64,000 bases of DNA from Duganella radicis (GTDB taxonomy: Bacteria; Pseudomonadota; Gammaproteobacteria; Burkholderiales; Burkholderiaceae_D). A program made the translations under genes and the position numbers. The notes beneath the pieces are model-generated. The model had not been told where the DNA came from. It made no database searches and was given only the letters and a program-made list of their open reading frames with translations. Every line of letters begins with the position of its first letter. Position 1 is the stretch's first letter. Shown here one piece after another: positions 17,556-24,431 of this stretch. The stretch is from NCBI RefSeq assembly GCF_009720825.1, contig NZ_WNKY01000003.1:266679-330678 (forward strand), in the 5' to 3' direction.

Positions 17556-17632
17556 GCGGCTGTAGCTCAGCTGGATAGAGTACTTGGCTACGAACCAAGG
17601 GGTCGTGGGTTCGATTCCTGCCAGCCGCACCA
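17556..17632 (+). tRNA. tRNA-Arg (anticodon ACG), copy 3
   Basis: The third identical copy, 57 bp after the second, with no convincing promoter of its own. It is followed within 10 bp by an intrinsic terminator, so it is probably the last member of a polycistronic tRNA transcript. Confidence 0.97.
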
Positions 17633-17641
17633 AATATGTAG

Positions 17642-17673
17642 AAGGGCCTGATGAGCAATCATCAGGCCCTTTT
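17642..17673 (+). terminator. Intrinsic terminator of the tRNA array
   Basis: AAGGGCCTGATG - AGCAAT - CATCAGGCCCTT makes a perfect 12-bp stem with a 6-nt loop, running into TTTT. It lies directly behind the third tRNA. Confidence 0.9.
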
Positions 17674-17862
17674 GCTTTGCGTACCGCTTTTCTAAATGTG
17701 AAATCCGCATATCAATAGTTAATTTTCGTTGTATTTTTTAAATCGTTTCTTAAAGGTACGGAACGCGCCCGGTTCAGCTCGGTGACTTGGATAAGATCGC
17801 CTCCATCCCACCCAAGGGATATTCCGATCTACGCGTCGTTCTTTATTGAAAAGGGATGAATC

Positions 17863-18381
17863 ATGAAAGTTAAAAAAATAGTTGCGGCCTCACTGATGGC
17901 ACTGGCAGCAGGTTTTGCTTCCGCGGATAATTTCCAGATTGATGCCGGTGCAATCACGACCGACGTCATGAATCCGTATGGACACATGTTCACACACGAA
18001 GTCGGCATGTTCACCGACACCATCGATTTCACCATTCCGGCAGGCAGTCTCGGTAGCTCTGCCAATCCCCTCATGCTCACGCTGGGCAACACCAACGTCT
18101 TCAGCATTTCCGGCCTGTCGTATTCGGTGTACGGCGGCACGGCCATGGATGGCGGGCCGTGGTACGCCACCTATGTCGGCAACAACACCACCAATGATCT
18201 GCCGCTGAGCATGGCAGGCGCCTACCACATCATCGTCACCGGCACGGCCGACGGCACCATGGGCGGCAGCTATGCGATCGCTCTGGTGTCCTCGGTGCCT
18301 GAACCTGCCACGTACGGCATGATGTTGGGCGGTATTGCGCTGCTGGCCGGTTACGCCCGCAGCCGCAAAGCGCGTTCCTGA
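17863..18381 (+). CDS. FxDxF-type PEP-CTERM exported protein
   Basis: A 172-aa protein with an N-terminal signal peptide (MKVKKIVAASLMALAAGFAS) and a beta-rich central domain that begins with an MFTDTIDF segment close to the FxDxF signature. It ends with the PEP-CTERM sorting signal: VPEPATYG, a hydrophobic stretch and a basic RSRKARS tail. The family is exported and then processed at the C-terminus by an EpsH-type exosortase, usually in bacteria making extracellular polysaccharide. No exosortase lies in this window. It is monocistronic and closed by a terminator. Confidence 0.92.
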   Translation: MKVKKIVAASLMALAAGFASADNFQIDAGAITTDVMNPYGHMFTHEVGMFTDTIDFTIPAGSLGSSANPLMLTLGNTNVFSISGLSYSVYGGTAMDGGPWYATYVGNNTTNDLPLSMAGAYHIIVTGTADGTMGGSYAIALVSSVPEPATYGMMLGGIALLAGYARSRKARS

Positions 18382-18405
18382 ACAGCAAAACAGCTCCCCT
18401 TTAAC

Positions 18406-18429
18406 GCCGCCTTCCGAGGCGGCTTTTTT
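18406..18429 (+). terminator. Intrinsic terminator after the PEP-CTERM gene
   Basis: GCCGCCT - TCCG - AGGCGGC stem-loop followed by six T residues, 25 bp past the stop codon. Confidence 0.9.
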
Positions 18430-18525
18430 GTGCACTCCGCTCCCCGGCGAGTGTACATTTTTGTTGGCATTTTCTTAAAAATATCCGATGATCTGCGCTA
18501 CGCTGTTTACTGCCGGGGAGTTTTA

Positions 18526-19008
18526 ATGCTGGATCAAGCTGTGGGCCACACCTATATTTTTGCCGAGACGCTGGCGCCAAGCCAGCGCATGCACATGGTG
18601 CTGCTGGGTGTGAACGACGTGGCGCGCGCGGCGCGCTTTTATGAGGCGCTGGGCTGGCGGCGTTCTCCCACCAGCAGCGACGGCTTCGTGAAATTCAACA
18701 TGGGCGGCTATGCGATCTGTCTGATCAACCGCGGCGACCTGGCCCGGGATGCATTGGAGCCGGCTGCGGAAAACAGGGGCTTCTCCGGCGTCGCCCTGAT
18801 CCATGTCGCGCGCAAGCCGGAAGACGTGCCGCGCATCCTGGCCAAGGCGGCGGAGGCGGGCGGCGTCATCGTCAAGCACGCCACCCGCACGCACTGGGGG
18901 ATCGCCGGCTACTTCAAGGACCCGGATGGCCACCTGTTCGAGGTCGACTACGAAGACGTGTGGGTGCTCGACAACGACAACCACCTGGTGGTCGACCGCA
19001 TCAATTAG
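18526..19008 (+). CDS. VOC-superfamily (glyoxalase/dioxygenase-like) protein
   Basis: A 160-aa protein with one vicinal-oxygen-chelate domain (about 20-145): LLGVNDVARAARFYEALGW, the central VALIHVARKPEDVPRIL segment, and GYFKDPDGHLFEVDYEDVWV with the metal-ligand glutamate. It matches the 'extradiol dioxygenase-like' subgroup rather than true glyoxalase I. The substrate is unknown. The ATG at 18526 has GGGGAG 6 bp upstream; a longer in-frame start at 18430 lacks a site and overlaps the preceding terminator. Its 3' end overlaps the convergent hydrolase gene by eight bases. Confidence 0.85.
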   Translation: MLDQAVGHTYIFAETLAPSQRMHMVLLGVNDVARAARFYEALGWRRSPTSSDGFVKFNMGGYAICLINRGDLARDALEPAAENRGFSGVALIHVARKPEDVPRILAKAAEAGGVIVKHATRTHWGIAGYFKDPDGHLFEVDYEDVWVLDNDNHLVVDRIN

Positions 19009-19786
19009 CCCCAAGCATTTGCAGCACGGCCCCGCTGATGGCTGCCGGTTCCGCTTGCGCGACTTCGGTCACTTTAATCTCGCCAAAAGGTTTGCGCGCC
19101 TTGCGCAGTTGATCGGCGCTGGTTTCCAGGCTGTCCAGTTCCGAGGCGCGGGCGCGCCAGTACGTGAGCTTGCTCGCTTGCGCGGTTTGCGCCGCCGCCA
19201 GTGCCGGGCCGATCTCGCCGTTGATGCTGGCGCCGGGATAGGCGCAGGCGGGTTTGCCTTGCTCGGCCGCGCTCAGGCAGGCCAGCACGGCGTCGAGGCG
19301 CGCGTTGCGGTCGGCTGGCAAGGCGTCCTCATGCCACGGTTCGACCAGCACCAGACCGGTGACATTCGCGCCGCGCGAGCGCAGGGCGAAGTGCTGCGCC
19401 ACCATCGCGCCATAGCCTGCGCCCACCAGCACGAATGGCCCTTCCAGATGCGCGTTCCTGATCAGGAAGTTCAGATCCTTGCCGGCGTTGGCCACGCTCG
19501 CAGCGCGGATGATCGGATCGCTGGCGCCAAAGCCGGCGCGGTCGTACACGCAGGCGCGCGCGTGCTTCGCCACTTCCGGCAGCACCGCCGACCAATCCCA
19601 GCCGGCGCGGCCGGCGTCGGCTTCGAACAAGACGGTGGGCGCGCCTTTGCCGGCGCAGTACATATTCAGCTTGCGCCCGCCGACATCGACCCTTACTTGC
19701 GGCCCGGCCAGCGCATCCTGTCCAGCTGGCGGCGCCGCCTGCGCGGTTGCCGCCAGCAGGGCGGCGATCGGGACCAGGCGCTTCAT
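19001..19786 (-). CDS. Alpha/beta-hydrolase-fold exported protein lacking the catalytic serine
   Basis: A 261-aa protein with a signal peptide (MKRLVPIAALLAATAQAAP). An alpha/beta hydrolase core follows (TVLFEADAGRAGWDWSAVLP, ACVYDRAGFGASD, FVLVGAGYGAMVAQHF). The nucleophile elbow should read G-x-S-x-G, but residue 124 is glycine (GGC codon at 19417-19415) and no clear catalytic histidine follows near the C-terminus. It is probably a non-catalytic relative. It starts with an ATGA overlap on the upstream dehydrogenase stop, so the two are translationally coupled; a LysR gene precedes them. Confidence 0.8.
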   Translation of the reverse strand: MKRLVPIAALLAATAQAAPPAGQDALAGPQVRVDVGGRKLNMYCAGKGAPTVLFEADAGRAGWDWSAVLPEVAKHARACVYDRAGFGASDPIIRAASVANAGKDLNFLIRNAHLEGPFVLVGAGYGAMVAQHFALRSRGANVTGLVLVEPWHEDALPADRNARLDAVLACLSAAEQGKPACAYPGASINGEIGPALAAAQTAQASKLTYWRARASELDSLETSADQLRKARKPFGEIKVTEVAQAEPAAISGAVLQMLGAN

Positions 19787-20751
19787 GGCGTCACCACATT
19801 GCGCGGCGCGCCGGCGGCCCAGGCTTCGATATTGTCGATCAGTTGATCGGCCAGCGTTTGCATGGCTTGCGCGCTGGCCCACGCCGTGTGCGGCGTGAGG
19901 ATGAAGTTGGGCAGGCGCAGATTGAGCAGCACATGGTCCGGCGGCGGCGGTTCCGTGGTCAGCACGTCGAAGCCGGCGCCGGCGATCACGCCCGCGCGCA
20001 GCGCATCGGCCAGCGCCACTTCATCCACCAGTCCTCCGCGCGCGGTGTTGATCAGCAGGGCGTTGCGCTTCATGCGTATCAGCTCCTTGGCGCTGATCAT
20101 GTTGCGGGTCTTGTCGGTCAGCGGCAGGTGCAGGCTGACCACGTCCGAGGTCTCCAGCACGTCGTCGAAGCTGGCTTCGCGCACGCCATCGGCCGCCGCA
20201 TCCGGCAGCGGCGAGCGCGTATGCACGATCACTTCCATGCCGAACGCGCGCGCAATTTGTGCCGTGGCCTTGCCCAGCGCGCCGTAGCCGAACAGGCCCA
20301 GACGGCTGCCGGCCAGGTCGGCGATCGGATGGCCGAACAAACAGAAGCTCTGCGATTTCTGCCACAGGCCAGCCTCGATGTCGGCGCGGTAGGCCACCAG
20401 TTGGCGGCGCAAGGCCAGTATCAACGCAAAGGTGTGCTCGGGCAGCGTGTGCACCGCGTAGTTGCGGATATTGGACACCACGATGCCGCGCTGCGTCGCC
20501 GCCGCCAGGTCGATCATGTTGGAGCCGGTGGCCGCCACCGCGATCATCTTCAGGTCCGGCAGTTGCGCCAGATCGCCGGCCGACAAGGGCACCTTATTGG
20601 TGATGGCGATGGTGGCGCCCATATCACGCAGGCGCTGCACCACCTGGTCCGCGCGCGTGGCCGGATACTCGGTCCACTCATGCGCAAACGATGGCTTGCG
20701 CACATTGGCGATCACGCTGTCGCGGTCGAGGAAAACGATACGTTGCGTCAT
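19783..20751 (-). CDS. D-2-hydroxyacid dehydrogenase (glycerate/hydroxypyruvate-type)
   Basis: A 322-aa NAD(P)-dependent enzyme that interconverts 2-oxoacids and D-2-hydroxyacids. The NAD motif GYGALGKATAQIARAFGMEV sits near residue 153. The catalytic arginine is in LLINTARGGLVDEVAL, and the histidine is in FILTPHTAWASAQAM. Length and the absence of extra domains fit the HprA/GyaR group. The ATG at 20751 (MTQRIVF) is 12 bp after the lysR stop. It is the middle gene of a lysR-dehydrogenase-hydrolase operon. Confidence 0.9.
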   Translation of the reverse strand: MTQRIVFLDRDSVIANVRKPSFAHEWTEYPATRADQVVQRLRDMGATIAITNKVPLSAGDLAQLPDLKMIAVAATGSNMIDLAAATQRGIVVSNIRNYAVHTLPEHTFALILALRRQLVAYRADIEAGLWQKSQSFCLFGHPIADLAGSRLGLFGYGALGKATAQIARAFGMEVIVHTRSPLPDAAADGVREASFDDVLETSDVVSLHLPLTDKTRNMISAKELIRMKRNALLINTARGGLVDEVALADALRAGVIAGAGFDVLTTEPPPPDHVLLNLRLPNFILTPHTAWASAQAMQTLADQLIDNIEAWAAGAPRNVVTP

Positions 20752-20762
20752 AAGGCAATCTC

Positions 20763-21689
20763 TCATAAGGCGGCGCGCGCGGGCAGGCGCATGCCGGGGT
20801 GATTGGAAAATAGTTCGGCGATCCACTCGACAAACACGCGCACCTTGGCCGACAGGTGACGGTTCTGCGGGTACACCACGTGCACCGGCAGCGGATCGCT
20901 GATCCAGCCGTCGAGTATCGCCTCAAAGCGGCCGTCCTTGATCATCGGCTCCATCAGGAAGTTCGGCATCTGCACGATGCCCAACCCCGCCAGTCCCGCC
21001 GCCGTGTAGGAGTTGGTGTCGTTCAGCGCGATCAGGCCGGGCAGGGCGACCTGCACCCGTTCGCCATCGCGCGTGAAATCCCAGTCGAAGATTTTACCGG
21101 TGCGCGAGGAAAAATAGTTCACGCAGCGGTGCCGCAGCAATTCGTTCGGATGGGTGGGCCGGCCGTAGCGGTCCAGGTAGGCCGGCGTGGCGCAGGTGAG
21201 GAAGTGCATGACGCCGACCCGCCGCGCGATCAGGCTGGAGTCGCCCAGCTGGCCGCCGCGTACCGCGCAATCGACGCCTTCCTCGATCAGATCCACCGTG
21301 CGGTCGCTGGAGCCCAGCTCCAGCTGGATGTCCGGATAGCGCTCGAAGAAGTCGGGCAGGGCCGGTACGATCACCTCGCTGGACAAGCCGGTCGGCGCAT
21401 CCACCCGCAACCGCCCGGAAGGACTGAGCCGGGTGCGCGACAGCGATTCCTCGGCTTCGCGCACGTCCGACAGAATCCGCAGGCAGCGTTCATAATAGGC
21501 CGCGCCGTCGGCCGTCACGCTCACGTGGCGCGTGGTCCGGTGCAATAACTTGGCCGCCAGAGACGTCTCCAGCGCCTGGATCAGCGTGGAGACGGTGGCC
21601 TTGGGCAGCTGCATGTTTTCCGCCGCGCGCGTGAAGCCGCCGGCGTCCACCACCTGCACAAACACTTCCATCGCTTGAAGTTTATTCAT
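20763..21689 (-). CDS. LysR-family transcriptional regulator
   Basis: A 308-aa regulator with an N-terminal winged HTH (MEVFVQVVDAGGFTRAAENM then LPKATVSTLIQALE). The periplasmic-binding-like effector domain is of the CrgA/DsdC-like subgroup (SGRLRVDAPTGLSSEVIVP, then GVDCAVRGGQLGDSSLIARR). It leads the dehydrogenase / hydrolase operon and is divergent from a small exported-protein gene. A TTGTTC-n8-GAACAA dyad lies 12 bp upstream of its start, suitable for autoregulation and control of the divergent genes. Confidence 0.92.
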   Translation of the reverse strand: MNKLQAMEVFVQVVDAGGFTRAAENMQLPKATVSTLIQALETSLAAKLLHRTTRHVSVTADGAAYYERCLRILSDVREAEESLSRTRLSPSGRLRVDAPTGLSSEVIVPALPDFFERYPDIQLELGSSDRTVDLIEEGVDCAVRGGQLGDSSLIARRVGVMHFLTCATPAYLDRYGRPTHPNELLRHRCVNYFSSRTGKIFDWDFTRDGERVQVALPGLIALNDTNSYTAAGLAGLGIVQMPNFLMEPMIKDGRFEAILDGWISDPLPVHVVYPQNRHLSAKVRVFVEWIAELFSNHPGMRLPARAAL

Positions 21690-21701
21690 CTTTCACCTTC
21701 A

Positions 21702-21721
21702 TTGTTCGAGATCCTGAACAA
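21702..21721. promoter_or_regulatory. Probable LysR-type operator
   Basis: A dyad TTGTTC - GAGATCCT - GAACAA with perfect 6-bp arms containing the T-n(11)-A core of LysR boxes. It lies between lysR (start 21689) and the divergent gene (start 21814), upstream of the candidate promoter at 21750. Confidence 0.55.
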
Positions 21722-21749
21722 TCAATTCAACTTTGCCGTATTTATCGGA

Positions 21750-21778
21750 TTGTAGATCAAGTTTAAGATTGCTGTACT
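21750..21778 (+). promoter_or_regulatory. Candidate sigma-70 promoter for the 70-aa gene
   Basis: TTGTAG (21750-21755), a 17-bp spacer and TGTACT (21773-21778), about 36 bp before the start codon. The boxes are only moderate matches. Confidence 0.4.
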
Positions 21779-21813
21779 GCACAAAGCAAAAGATGAAGAA
21801 AGGAGGACTTATC

Positions 21814-22026
21814 ATGAAATATCGGGATGCAATTTTCGCAACGATAGCGCTGGCGGCGACGTCGGCGGCACTGGCAGGCGTGGTATATACCGATGCCTAC
21901 TCTCACACCGCGCAAGCGGAAGTTCATGGCGTACGCGCCCTCACGCTGGTGGCCAGCGGTGAAGCAGTGACCTGCGATCCTGCTACCATGTTGTCCTCCA
22001 ACGAATCGGGCACGGTGCAACAATGA
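21814..22026 (+). CDS. Small exported protein (70 aa)
   Basis: A 70-aa protein with a signal-peptide-like N-terminus (MKYRDAIFATIALAATSAAL) and about 45 mature residues with one cysteine. The ribosome site GAAAGGAGG is near-perfect, seven bases before the ATG. Its TGA overlaps the ATG of the next gene (ATGA at 22023-22026), so translation is coupled to the degenerate esterase. No family is recognised. Confidence 0.7.
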   Translation: MKYRDAIFATIALAATSAALAGVVYTDAYSHTAQAEVHGVRALTLVASGEAVTCDPATMLSSNESGTVQQ

Positions 22027-22889
22027 ACAATCCAGCAGAGAAGCTGCCGACTTTGTCGGACCAACTGAAAATTCGCGCCCTTGAGGTCAAGGGCGCGGAA
22101 GGTCCGCTGGCGGCGCGTCTCTACACCAGCGGCGAAGTCGGGATCAAGCGTGACATGCTGCTGGTGTTCTTCCACGCCGGCGGCTTTGTCGGCGGCGACC
22201 TGGAAGACGCGGATGTCTTCCTGCGCCATTTGGCAGACGACAGCCCGCAGGTCGCCGTGTTAGCCTCTGCCTATACGCTGGCAACCGAAAAGCCTTTCCC
22301 GGCCGCGGTGGAAGATGCACACGCTGTGCTGATGTGGGCCAAGAAGAACAAGACCAAGTTGGGCTGGACCGGCAAGCAGTTGCTGGTGGCGGGGATTGAA
22401 GCGGGTGCCAATCTGGCGGCGGTGGTGGCGCTGATGTCGCGCGACCGCGGTGGCCCGGCGTTGACCGGCCAGGTGCTGATCATGCCGATGCTGGACCCGG
22501 GCCTGACCACCTGCTCGATGCGTGAAATGCAGGCGGCGCCGGAGCTGCTGGACGTGGCCGACGCCTGTGCGAAGGCCTACCGCGGCTACCTGCCGAATGC
22601 CGCCGACCGCACGCACCCGTATGCCTCGCCGCTGCAATCGAGCCGTTTGAAAAACCTGCCGCAGGCCTTGATCCTGTCGACCGAAGATGACCCGCTGCGC
22701 GACGAAGCGGAACAATATGGCGCCAAGCTGATTTCGTGCGGCGTCAAGACCACTGTCCGGCGCATGCAGCCGGCGCCCCTGAACGATGTGGGGGCACGTA
22801 ACGAATGCGCCTGTCGATGTCAGGCGCTGGGAGAGATCGCCGGTTTCATCGCCGGCCTGGAACGGTCCGAGACGCCGCCAGCCGCATAG
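22023..22889 (+). CDS. HSL-like alpha/beta hydrolase with a degenerate active site
   Basis: A 288-aa protein with the layout of hormone-sensitive-lipase-type esterases. HAGGFVGGD (about 51-59) corresponds to the HGGG oxyanion motif, and STEDDPLRDEAEQYG near 220 to the acid residue region. The usual GDSAGG elbow reads GIEAGA, with glutamate at residue 126 (codon 22398-22400) in place of serine, and the C-terminal catalytic histidine region lacks histidine. It is therefore probably not an esterase; a binding or regulatory role is possible. It is coupled to the small exported protein upstream and precedes an RND operon by 300 bp. Confidence 0.8.
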   Translation: MNNPAEKLPTLSDQLKIRALEVKGAEGPLAARLYTSGEVGIKRDMLLVFFHAGGFVGGDLEDADVFLRHLADDSPQVAVLASAYTLATEKPFPAAVEDAHAVLMWAKKNKTKLGWTGKQLLVAGIEAGANLAAVVALMSRDRGGPALTGQVLIMPMLDPGLTTCSMREMQAAPELLDVADACAKAYRGYLPNAADRTHPYASPLQSSRLKNLPQALILSTEDDPLRDEAEQYGAKLISCGVKTTVRRMQPAPLNDVGARNECACRCQALGEIAGFIAGLERSETPPAA

Positions 22890-22949
22890 GGTCCCCCTGA
22901 ACCTTTAGCAGTAATGAGTCACGTCCCCACTGGCTTGCCGGCGGGGCGA

Positions 22950-23106
22950 GTGGGCTGTGACGTTTAAATTGGGAGCGAAGGACGCACAGGCGGCGCGCAG
23001 GGCAAGGCGCAAAGCGCAGCGATAGCGAGCTATCGCGAGCATTTGCAACGCCGCCATGTGCGTTGCCTGGGCGGCAGGCGCTACCAATTTAAGCGTGACA
23101 GCCCAC
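22950..23106. repeat. Long imperfect palindrome (157 bp)
   Basis: The outer arms GTGGGCTGTGACGTTTAAAT and, on the opposite strand, GTGGGCTGTCACGCTTAAAT match with few differences over 28 bp. The inner arms (ACGCACAGGCGGCG versus ACGCACATGGCGGCG) and a core around GCGATAGC/GCTATCGC also pair. The whole could fold into one long hairpin. It fills most of the 300-bp gap before the RND operon. It looks like a dispersed intergenic element or a miniature transposable element, but copies elsewhere could not be checked. Confidence 0.75.
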
Positions 23107-23189
23107 CAGTACCGTGTTTTCTCGATTTTCCTTGAGACCGCCCGGTGCCGCCTTTTCTATTAATTATTTTCATACAAAAAGGATTTAAA

Positions 23190-24425
23190 ATGAAAAACAT
23201 TAAATCAATGACCGCTGTAGCCCGGCCGCTGGCCGCCGCTATGGCGCTGGCGGGCCTGGCCGCAATTTCCCTCTCCGGTTGCGGCGACGCGAACAGCAAA
23301 GCGGCCGAAGCACCGGCAGGCGCGGGCGGTCCTCCGATTTCGGCCGCGGCCGTGGTCGAGAAAAGCATTATCGAAACCCAGGAGTTCTCGGGCCGCCTGG
23401 AAGCCATCGAGCAAGTGCAGATCCGTCCGCGCGTGAGCGGCTTCATCACCGCCATCAACTTCAAGCCTGGCTCGCAGGTGAAGAAGGGCGACGTGCTGTT
23501 CGTGATCGATCCGCGTCCATATCAGGCCGAAGCCAATCGCGCCGAAGCCGCCGCCAACTCGGCACGCGCCAAGGCCGACCTGGCGAAAGTGGAGCTGGTG
23601 CGCTCGGAAAAACTGCTGGCCGATAAAGCCATCGCCCAGCGCGAGTACGACGCTTCGGCATCGAGCTACAAGCAACTGGACGCCGACGCCCGCGCCGCAC
23701 AGGCACAGTACGAGGCGGCCAAGCTGAATCTGAGCTACACCCAGGTGACGTCGCCGATCAACGGCCGCGTGTCGAAAGCCGAAATCACCCTGGGTAACCT
23801 GGTGGATGCCTCGGCCGTGCTGACTTCCGTGGTGTCGCTGGACCAGATCTACGCCTCCTTCGACGGCGACGAAGACACCTATCTGCGCGTCGGCGCCGCC
23901 GCCCATCAAGGCAAGCCTGCCACCGTGAAGATCGGCCTGGCCAACGAAACCGGCTTCCCGCATGAAGGCAAGCTGGAATTCGTCGACAACCAGCTGGACG
24001 TCCGCAGCGGCTCGGTGCGCATGCGCGCCACCCTGGCCAACACCGACGGCGCACTGGTGCCAGGCCTGTTCGCCCGCGTGCAGCTGGCCGGCAGCACCGG
24101 CGCCAGGCAAGCCATCCTGATCAACGAGCGCGCCGTCAACACGGACCAGAACCGCAAGTTCGTGTTCGTGGTCGACAAGGACAACAAGGCTGAATACCGC
24201 CCGATCACGCTGGGCCAGCAAATCGATGGCCTGCGCGTGGTGCGCGAAGGTCTGAAGCCGGGCGAGAAGATCGTCGTCAACGGCCTGCAACGCGTGAAGC
24301 CAGGTTCGCCGCTGACCCCGACCGTGGTGCCGATGGATTCCGATCCGCTGGCAGCCAACGTGGCCAAGAAAGAAGAGAAAGTCGCCGCAGTCGATACCAA
24401 AAAGACCGGCACCTCCAAGGAATAA
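23190..24425 (+). CDS. RND efflux periplasmic adaptor lipoprotein (AcrA/MexA type)
   Basis: A 411-aa adaptor with a lipoprotein signal (LSGC, Cys31). The lipoyl half-motif VQIRPRVSGFITAINFKPGS is near residue 75. A helical hairpin (about 110-175) and the TQVTSPINGRVSKAEITLGN lipoyl return follow, then a beta-barrel and a membrane-proximal domain. It would link the inner-membrane RND pump to the outer-membrane channel. The ATG at 23190 has AAAAAGGA upstream. It is the first gene of a three-gene operon, with 6 bp before the pump gene. Confidence 0.93.
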   Translation: MKNIKSMTAVARPLAAAMALAGLAAISLSGCGDANSKAAEAPAGAGGPPISAAAVVEKSIIETQEFSGRLEAIEQVQIRPRVSGFITAINFKPGSQVKKGDVLFVIDPRPYQAEANRAEAAANSARAKADLAKVELVRSEKLLADKAIAQREYDASASSYKQLDADARAAQAQYEAAKLNLSYTQVTSPINGRVSKAEITLGNLVDASAVLTSVVSLDQIYASFDGDEDTYLRVGAAAHQGKPATVKIGLANETGFPHEGKLEFVDNQLDVRSGSVRMRATLANTDGALVPGLFARVQLAGSTGARQAILINERAVNTDQNRKFVFVVDKDNKAEYRPITLGQQIDGLRVVREGLKPGEKIVVNGLQRVKPGSPLTPTVVPMDSDPLAANVAKKEEKVAAVDTKKTGTSKE

Positions 24426-24431
24426 TTAAAA

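Noticed and set aside
17271..17632. Direct repeats that could suggest a CRISPR array
   Set aside because: The 77-bp repeats are complete tRNA-Arg genes; spacers differ in length (74 and 57 bp) and there are only three units.
17299..17658. Short frames running through the tRNA array on both strands
   Set aside because: They are translations of repeated tRNA sequence (VLGYEPRGRGFDS and similar), not proteins.
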